A stretch of DNA of 51,538 nucleotides from Streptococcus suis YS56 (GTDB taxonomy: Bacteria; Bacillota; Bacilli; Lactobacillales; Streptococcaceae), in NCBI RefSeq assembly GCF_000440115.1, contig NZ_ALMY01000017.1, positions 1-51,538 of the forward strand, in the 5' to 3' direction. Numbering within the stretch: position 1 is the first letter of the stretch; every line of letters begins with the position of its first letter. The position numbers were made by a program, and so were the translations under genes. Positions 47,314-51,538 of this stretch are shown here, in pieces. Below the pieces are notes generated by a model that was given only the letters and a program-made list of their open reading frames with translations, made no database searches and had not been told where the DNA came from.

Positions 47314-48131
47314 GCTATACCTATCAAGCTGGCACTCCTTTTGAGGGGCGTGCGCTTTTTGGTGTGGATTTGGAGATTGTTGATGGCTCTTACACGGCCC
47401 TTATTGGGCATACGGGTTCGGGTAAGTCAACGATTTTACAACTCTTGAATGGATTGAATGTGCCGACAGAAGGAAGAGTGGTCATTGATGATGTTGTGAT
47501 TACAGCGACATCTGAAAATAAGGATATTAAGCAAGTCAGGAAGAAAGTCGGGCTAGTGTTCCAATTTCCTGAAAGTCAAGTGTTTGATGAAACGGTCTTA
47601 AAAGACGTTGCTTTTGGTCCACAAAATTTCGGAGTTTCTCAGGAAGATGCTGAAACGATTGCGCGTGAAAAGTTGGCCTTGGTTGGAATTGATGAAATCT
47701 TGTTTGAGCGTAGTCCTTTTGAACTATCTGGTGGTCAAATGCGTCGGGTAGCTATTGCTGGGATTCTGGCAATGGAACCAAGTATCTTAGTTTTGGATGA
47801 ACCAACAGCTGGATTGGATCCTGCGGGTCGTCAGGAATTGATGGATATTTTCAAAAAGCTTCATGAATCAGGCATGACAATCGTTTTGGTAACTCATTTG
47901 ATGGACGATGTGGCTAACTATGCTGATTTTGTTTACATTATGGAAAAGGGAAAGCTGGTCCGTTCTGGTAAACCAGTTGATATTTTTCAAGAGGTAGATT
48001 TTTTAGAGAGTATTCAGTTGGGAGTGCCTAAGATTACTAAGTTTGCAGCTAATTTGGAGAGAAGAGGCTTTGTATTTGAACGTCTTCCTATTACAATTGA
48101 AGAATTTACAGGGATGGTGACACATGGATAA
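47289..48131 (+). CDS. ecfA2: ECF transporter ATPase subunit EcfA2
   Basis: 280 residues. Walker [10 protein letters not shown] near 38-46, signature [13 protein letters not shown] and Walker [16 protein letters not shown]. Starts 25 bases inside the ecfA1 end and overlaps ecfT by eight bases, so the three subunits are translationally coupled. Confidence 0.95.
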   Translation: MGIDLQEVSYTYQAGTPFEGRALFGVDLEIVDGSYTALIGHTGSGKSTILQLLNGLNVPTEGRVVIDDVVITATSENKDIKQVRKKVGLVFQFPESQVFDETVLKDVAFGPQNFGVSQEDAETIAREKLALVGIDEILFERSPFELSGGQMRRVAIAGILAMEPSILVLDEPTAGLDPAGRQELMDIFKKLHESGMTIVLVTHLMDDVANYADFVYIMEKGKLVRSGKPVDIFQEVDFLESIQLGVPKITKFAANLERRGFVFERLPITIEEFTGMVTHG

Positions 48132-48918
48132 ATTGATTTTGGGTCGCTATATTCCAGGGAATTCCATTCTTCATCGCTTGGATCCAAGAAGTAAGCTTTT
48201 AGCAATGTTTGGATTTCTATTGATGATTTTTTGGGCCAATAATTTGGTCACCAATGCCTTGTTGATAGCATTTGTTTTAGGAATGGTTGTTTTATCTCGT
48301 ATTCGCTTATCATTTTTTATTAATGGTTTGAAACCGATGATAGGAATTATTCTATTTACAACTTTCTTTCAGGTTTTCTTTACACCTGGAGCGACACTTT
48401 TATGGGAATTTTGGATTTTTAAATTATCAGTTGAGGGTTTGCAACAGGCGGCGATTATTTTTGTTCGCTTTGTTTTGATTATTTTCTTCTCGACCTTGTT
48501 GACCTTGACGACGACACCCCTTAGCTTGGCAGATGGTATTGAATCAGGTCTTGCACCTTTGAAGAAATTTAAAGTTCCTGTGCATGAAATTGGTTTGATG
48601 TTATCCATGAGCTTGCGTTTTGTACCGACCTTGATGGATGATACCACTCGGATTATGAATGCTCAGAGAGCTCGTGGAGTGGACTTTAATGAGGGAAATC
48701 TTATTCAGAAGGTAAAGTCAGTTATTCCTATTTTGATTCCCTTATTCGCATCAAGTTTTAAGAGGGCAGATGCTCTTGCAACGGCGATGGAGGCGCGTGG
48801 GTATCAAGGCGGAGATGGGAGAACCAAGTACCGGATTTTGGAATGGAAGTTAGCAGATACGTTAGCAATTTTAGTTATGTTAGCTTTAGCTGGACTCTTA
48901 TTTATATTGAAAAAATGA
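48124..48918 (+). CDS. ecfT: ECF transporter transmembrane subunit EcfT
   Basis: 264 residues with about five membrane segments. The two coupling-helix Ala-Arg-Gly type motifs are visible as AQRARGVDF and AMEARGYQG in the C-terminal cytoplasmic part. Ends the pgsA-ecfA1-ecfA2-ecfT series at a hairpin terminator. Confidence 0.94.
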   Translation: MDKLILGRYIPGNSILHRLDPRSKLLAMFGFLLMIFWANNLVTNALLIAFVLGMVVLSRIRLSFFINGLKPMIGIILFTTFFQVFFTPGATLLWEFWIFKLSVEGLQQAAIIFVRFVLIIFFSTLLTLTTTPLSLADGIESGLAPLKKFKVPVHEIGLMLSMSLRFVPTLMDDTTRIMNAQRARGVDFNEGNLIQKVKSVIPILIPLFASSFKRADALATAMEARGYQGGDGRTKYRILEWKLADTLAILVMLALAGLLFILKK

Positions 48919-48922
48919 GTAA

Positions 48923-48950
48923 AAAACGCTAGAAATAGCGTTTTTATTGT
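48923..48950 (+). terminator. ecfT terminator
   Basis: AAAACGCTA-gaaa-TAGCGTTTT: nine perfect base pairs with a GAAA loop and a T-run, five bases after the stop. Confidence 0.9.
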
Positions 48951-49049
48951 CTAATCTCAACTTGTCTGTAATATTTGTAACAATTTCACAAAGTCTAAGT
49001 AATAGTTAGAGGGTATGATAGACACATGATAGAAAGGAATGTGACTATT

Positions 49050-49604
49050 ATGAACATTACATTAAAGAAAAACTTAAAAACAACTATTGCTGGTTTGGTA
49101 GCGGGAATCTCCCTTTTGACTGCGGGTGTAGTCAGTGCAGAAACCTATACTGTAAAGTCTGGTGATACCCTGTCTGAAATTGCTGAAACACACAATACTA
49201 CTGTTGAAAAATTAGCAGAGCAGAATAAGATTACCAACTTAGATTTTATCCATGTCGGTCAAGTTATCGAATTGGGTGATGTGACAGTGAAGACAGTAGA
49301 GAGTTCAGTTGAACAAACTCAATCAACAACATCATCAACTTCTACTGCAACAACTAGCACCTATTCTTCAAATTTGAGCGCTGAGGATGCAGCAGCAAAA
49401 GAATGGATTGCAATGAAGGAATCAAGCGGTAGCTATGATGCCCGTAACGGTATCTACATTGGTCGCTACCAGTTAACCAATACTTATTTGAATGGTGACT
49501 ATTCACCAGAAAACCAAGAGCGTGTGGCAGATGCCTATGTAGCAGAACGCTACGGTTCATGGTCAGCAGCTAAAGCCTTCTGGTTGGCAAACGGCTGGTA
49601 TTAA
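49050..49604 (+). CDS. Secreted LysM protein with C-terminal lytic-type domain
   Basis: 184 residues from MNITLKKNLK; an upstream in-frame ATG at 49026 has no ribosome site. Signal peptide 1-30 (VVSA cut), LysM domain 31-75 (ETYTVKSGDTLSEIA), Ser/Thr linker (about 84-112), and a C-terminal domain AKEWIAMKESSGSYDARNG...FWLANGWY like the lysozyme-fold regions of streptococcal and staphylococcal LysM wall proteins. Probably binds and may cleave peptidoglycan. A -10 TATGAT lies at 49014-49019. Own terminator. Confidence 0.85.
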   Translation: MNITLKKNLKTTIAGLVAGISLLTAGVVSAETYTVKSGDTLSEIAETHNTTVEKLAEQNKITNLDFIHVGQVIELGDVTVKTVESSVEQTQSTTSSTSTATTSTYSSNLSAEDAAAKEWIAMKESSGSYDARNGIYIGRYQLTNTYLNGDYSPENQERVADAYVAERYGSWSAAKAFWLANGWY

Positions 49605-49613
49605 GAACACAAT

Positions 49614-49642
49614 AAAAAGTCTAGTTTTACTAGGCTTTTTTA
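49614..49642 (+). terminator. LysM-gene terminator
   Basis: AAAAAGTCTAG and CTAGGCTTTTT pair with one mismatch, loop of five, T-rich 3' side, ten bases after the stop. Confidence 0.82.
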
Positions 49643-49660
49643 GTTGATGGTTTTCCATGC

Positions 49661-49689
49661 TTTACAAATGCTGCGATTTTGCTTATAAT
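49661..49689 (+). promoter_or_regulatory. Sensor-kinase promoter
   Basis: -35 TTTACA (49661-49666), 17-base spacer, -10 TATAAT (49684-49689), 29 bases before the ATG. It shows that the kinase gene starts a transcript, so its regulator partner is expected downstream. Confidence 0.75.
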
Positions 49690-49718
49690 GTGAAAAAATT
49701 GACTAGAAGAGAAGAAGA

Positions 49719-51101
49719 ATGAATTTACAGAAACGAATATTTCGCTTGAATATGATTATGCTGGTCTTATCATTGATAGCCATGTTAGGAGTTAGTGTCT
49801 ATGTGGTGAACAGCATTTATCGTAGTCAGGGTACTTGGCAATCAACCAGTCAGAAGACAGCTAGCAGCCAGCAAACGCTGGAAAGCTTTTCAGGTACAGA
49901 TTTTCCCAAATTAGCTGACGATTTAGCATTAAGTGATGCAAAATTATACGTAGAGAGTAATGGCGAGGTCTTATTTTCAAATCTGACAGATGATGCAGAT
50001 GAATTGTCAGAAGTAACAGTGTCTGCTACAACCCACACTTCCTATGTGGATGGAGAAATTGTCATTAGTCGCAAGGTCGCAACAGATGGTCAGATTTACT
50101 ATCTCTATGCTATGCTAGAGGATATGGAAGAACAGCAAGAAAGTCAGGAATTTCAGGCCTTTCTACTACAACTTTTATTTGTTGGTGGAGCAGGTATCGT
50201 GGTTGTTGTGGTGCTGAATTTCTTCTTTACTCGCCGTCTTTTAAGTGTCGTCATGCGTCCTTTGGATGAATTGCATAGCGGTGTAGACCGTATCCAACAG
50301 GGAGATTATACAGTACCTCTGACCTACCAAGGTGATAAGGAATTTGAAGAATTGACCCAAGGGTTCAATCAAATGCAGACTTCCTTGTTAGCTGCCCATG
50401 AGAAAAATCGATTGTATGAGCAAAACCGAACGCAGATGGTCGCAGATATTTCTCATGATTTGCGAACTCCCTTGACGTCTATCAAAGGCTATGCCAAGGG
50501 AATTTTGGATGGTATTGCCAATACGGATGAAAAGCGCAATCAGTACCTGACGGTCATTTATCAAAAATCTCAGGTGATGGAGAAGTTACTGGAAAAACTA
50601 TTTGCATTCTCACAGTTACAAACAGATAAGATGCCTTTTGATAAAGTGAAACTTGATCTGTCTCCATTTTTACAGGAATATGTAAGAGAAAAAACAGCTG
50701 AGTTGGCAGATGAAGGCGTTCAGTTCCAACTGGATCTATCTGAAAACTTGCCTGTTGAGATTGATCCTACCCAATTCCGTCGGATTTTGGACAATCTGGT
50801 TGATAATGCCAGAAAATACGCAGCTGTTCGTCCATTGAAAATAAGCCTTGCTGGTCATCTAGAGGAGCAAGAAGTTGTTTGGACCTTTACGGATAATGGG
50901 AAAGGTCTAGAAAAGAATAAACTTAACTTGATTTTTGAAGAATTTTACAGGGAAGACGATACACGTCAACAAGTAGAAGGACATGGTTTAGGATTAGCTA
51001 TCGTAAAAAATATTATTGAGAGATTGGGTGGTCGAGTGTCTGTTGAGGCAACTCCAGGGCTTCGATTTACCTTTAGACTACCGAGAAAGGATATGACATG
51101 A
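49719..51101 (+). CDS. Sensor histidine kinase (HAMP-HisKA)
   Basis: 460 residues. Membrane segments at about 9-30 and 149-170 flank a small extracytoplasmic sensor; a HAMP domain follows (about 172-225). H-box with His246 (VADISHDLRTPLTS), N-box DNLVDNARKYA, and G-boxes FTDNGKGL and GHGLGLAIV are complete. No response regulator lies upstream. Its stop overlaps an ATG whose codons read MTRIL before an IS630 sequence begins, so its partner appears to be destroyed. The signal is unknown. Confidence 0.92.
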   Translation: MNLQKRIFRLNMIMLVLSLIAMLGVSVYVVNSIYRSQGTWQSTSQKTASSQQTLESFSGTDFPKLADDLALSDAKLYVESNGEVLFSNLTDDADELSEVTVSATTHTSYVDGEIVISRKVATDGQIYYLYAMLEDMEEQQESQEFQAFLLQLLFVGGAGIVVVVVLNFFFTRRLLSVVMRPLDELHSGVDRIQQGDYTVPLTYQGDKEFEELTQGFNQMQTSLLAAHEKNRLYEQNRTQMVADISHDLRTPLTSIKGYAKGILDGIANTDEKRNQYLTVIYQKSQVMEKLLEKLFAFSQLQTDKMPFDKVKLDLSPFLQEYVREKTAELADEGVQFQLDLSENLPVEIDPTQFRRILDNLVDNARKYAAVRPLKISLAGHLEEQEVVWTFTDNGKGLEKNKLNLIFEEFYREDDTRQQVEGHGLGLAIVKNIIERLGGRVSVEATPGLRFTFRLPRKDMT

Positions 51102-51112
51102 CACGGATTTTA
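51098..51112 (+). pseudogene. 5' remnant of a response-regulator gene
   Basis: ATG overlapping the kinase stop (ATGA, 51098-51101) followed by codons for MTRIL, a typical opening of OmpR-type response regulators (MTRILxVDD). The frame then hits TAG at 51113 within sequence attributed to the IS. Five codons are too few for proof; the identification rests on the four-base overlap, the codons and the insertion at TA. Confidence 0.5.
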
Positions 51113-51538
51113 TAGTTGTTTAGTTTTTATTTGATGTATGATAAAATAGACTTATGACTTACGGAATTGATTTTAGAAAACGCGTTATTGCCTATGTCCA
51201 ATCAGGACACACAAAAAAGGAAACCTGTGACCTATTTGGTATTGGAACCGATACCTTGTACCGTTGGGAGACACAGCTGAAAAATGAAGGACATCTGAAT
51301 CGTAAACCACGAGCTCGTAGTCCTCGCAAACTTCCGCTTGACCGCTTGGAAGCCTATGTCAAGGAACATCCAGATGCTTTCTTAAGGGAAATTGCAGAGC
51401 ATTTTGACTGTAGTATTCCCTCAGTTTGGGCAGCCTTAAAAAAACTGAACATCACTTTAAAAACAGACCACAACCTATAAAGAACAAGATAGCGAAAAAG
51501 TGAGACGCTATCTTGATGTTTTAGCCTGCTTTCCAAAC
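51111..51538 (+). mobile_element. IS630-family element, cut by window end
   Basis: Starts at about TATAGTTG (51111-51118); IS630 elements insert at TA, which fits the border. It contains the transposase gene from 51154. The right end and any target duplication are beyond the window. Confidence 0.75.
51154..51480 (+). CDS. IS630-family transposase, N-terminal part (frame-broken)
   Basis: 108 residues. Two helix-turn-helix segments: DFRKRVIAYVQSGHTKKETCDLFGIGTDTLYRW and LREIAEHFDCSIPSVWAALKKLN. After KKLNITLK the frame reaches a stop, while the +1 frame continues TTYKEQDSEKVRRYLDVLACF to the window edge. An extra base near 51460-51465 in the A-rich stretch explains the break; IS630 copies with two overlapping frames joined by frameshifting are also known. 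Confidence 0.8.
   Translation: MTYGIDFRKRVIAYVQSGHTKKETCDLFGIGTDTLYRWETQLKNEGHLNRKPRARSPRKLPLDRLEAYVKEHPDAFLREIAEHFDCSIPSVWAALKKLNITLKTDHNL

Noticed and set aside
48967..48982. VicR/WalR-like TGTAAT...TGTAAC upstream of the LysM gene
   Set aside because: The two words are nine bases apart start to start; the consensus needs eleven. The target type fits, but the spacing does not.

Overview
The window is a low-GC Firmicute chromosome segment around the replication origin. Gene order and protein sequences fit Streptococcus, most likely S. suis or a close relative (inference: dnaA-dnaN with parB-htrA upstream; the ychF-pth-mfd-rqcP-divIC-tilS-hpt-ftsH-comX-rrn series; recF next to guaB; the M16/rodZ/pgsA/ecfA1A2T cluster). 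I have no database match to confirm the species.

Layout. (1) 1-200: tandem promoters of an rRNA operon whose structural genes lie just outside the left edge. (2) 433-17000, all minus strand: competence sigma factor comX with a ComR-type box, then the conserved origin-proximal housekeeping series ending with dnaN and dnaA. (3) 15400-19270: replication origin zone. DnaA-box-like clusters lie in the dnaN-dnaA, dnaA-parB and htrA-rlmH gaps. parB has no parA beside it, htrA has a CiaR-type promoter, and gene orientation switches at htrA/rlmH. Two near-consensus parS sites lie in the window (19.76 kb and 46.56 kb). (4) 20.47-20.80 kb: tRNA-Arg (minus), then tRNA-Glu and tRNA-Asn (plus). (5) 20792-30244: a 9.4-kb integrative mobilizable element in the 3' end of tRNA-Asn. 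It has 52-bp direct repeats at the ends and paired 11-bp-spaced arm-type sites for its tyrosine recombinase. It also carries a DUF771 excisionase-like gene, a Rep_trans/MobT-type relaxase, a very short FtsK/TcpA-like ATPase, unknown genes, an XRE regulator and a 962-residue LPXTG surface protein resembling SEC10/PgrA surface-exclusion proteins. (6) 30273-38538: YfhO-type membrane protein, ABC-F ATPase, YitT protein, T-box-controlled trpS, and guaB. (7) 38546-40839: a decayed IS200-type element next to an IS4-family element. (8) 40895-48918: recF and yaaA (minus), then two M16 peptidase-family genes, rodZ, pgsA and ecfA1-ecfA2-ecfT (plus). (9) 49050-51538: a LysM wall protein and a sensor kinase, followed by an IS630-family element cut by the window end. 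The IS appears to have landed at codon 5/6 of the cognate response-regulator gene.

How the parts work together: the ends of the window are origin-proximal core functions (replication initiation, segregation, tRNA repair and modification, division, envelope quality control). The only substantial accessory block is the tRNA-Asn element. Its leftward transfer/integration module and rightward surface-protein gene are separated by an XRE regulator and ATAGC-containing palindromes. That arrangement suggests a coordinated transfer-versus-exclusion circuit, which is the most interesting system in the window.
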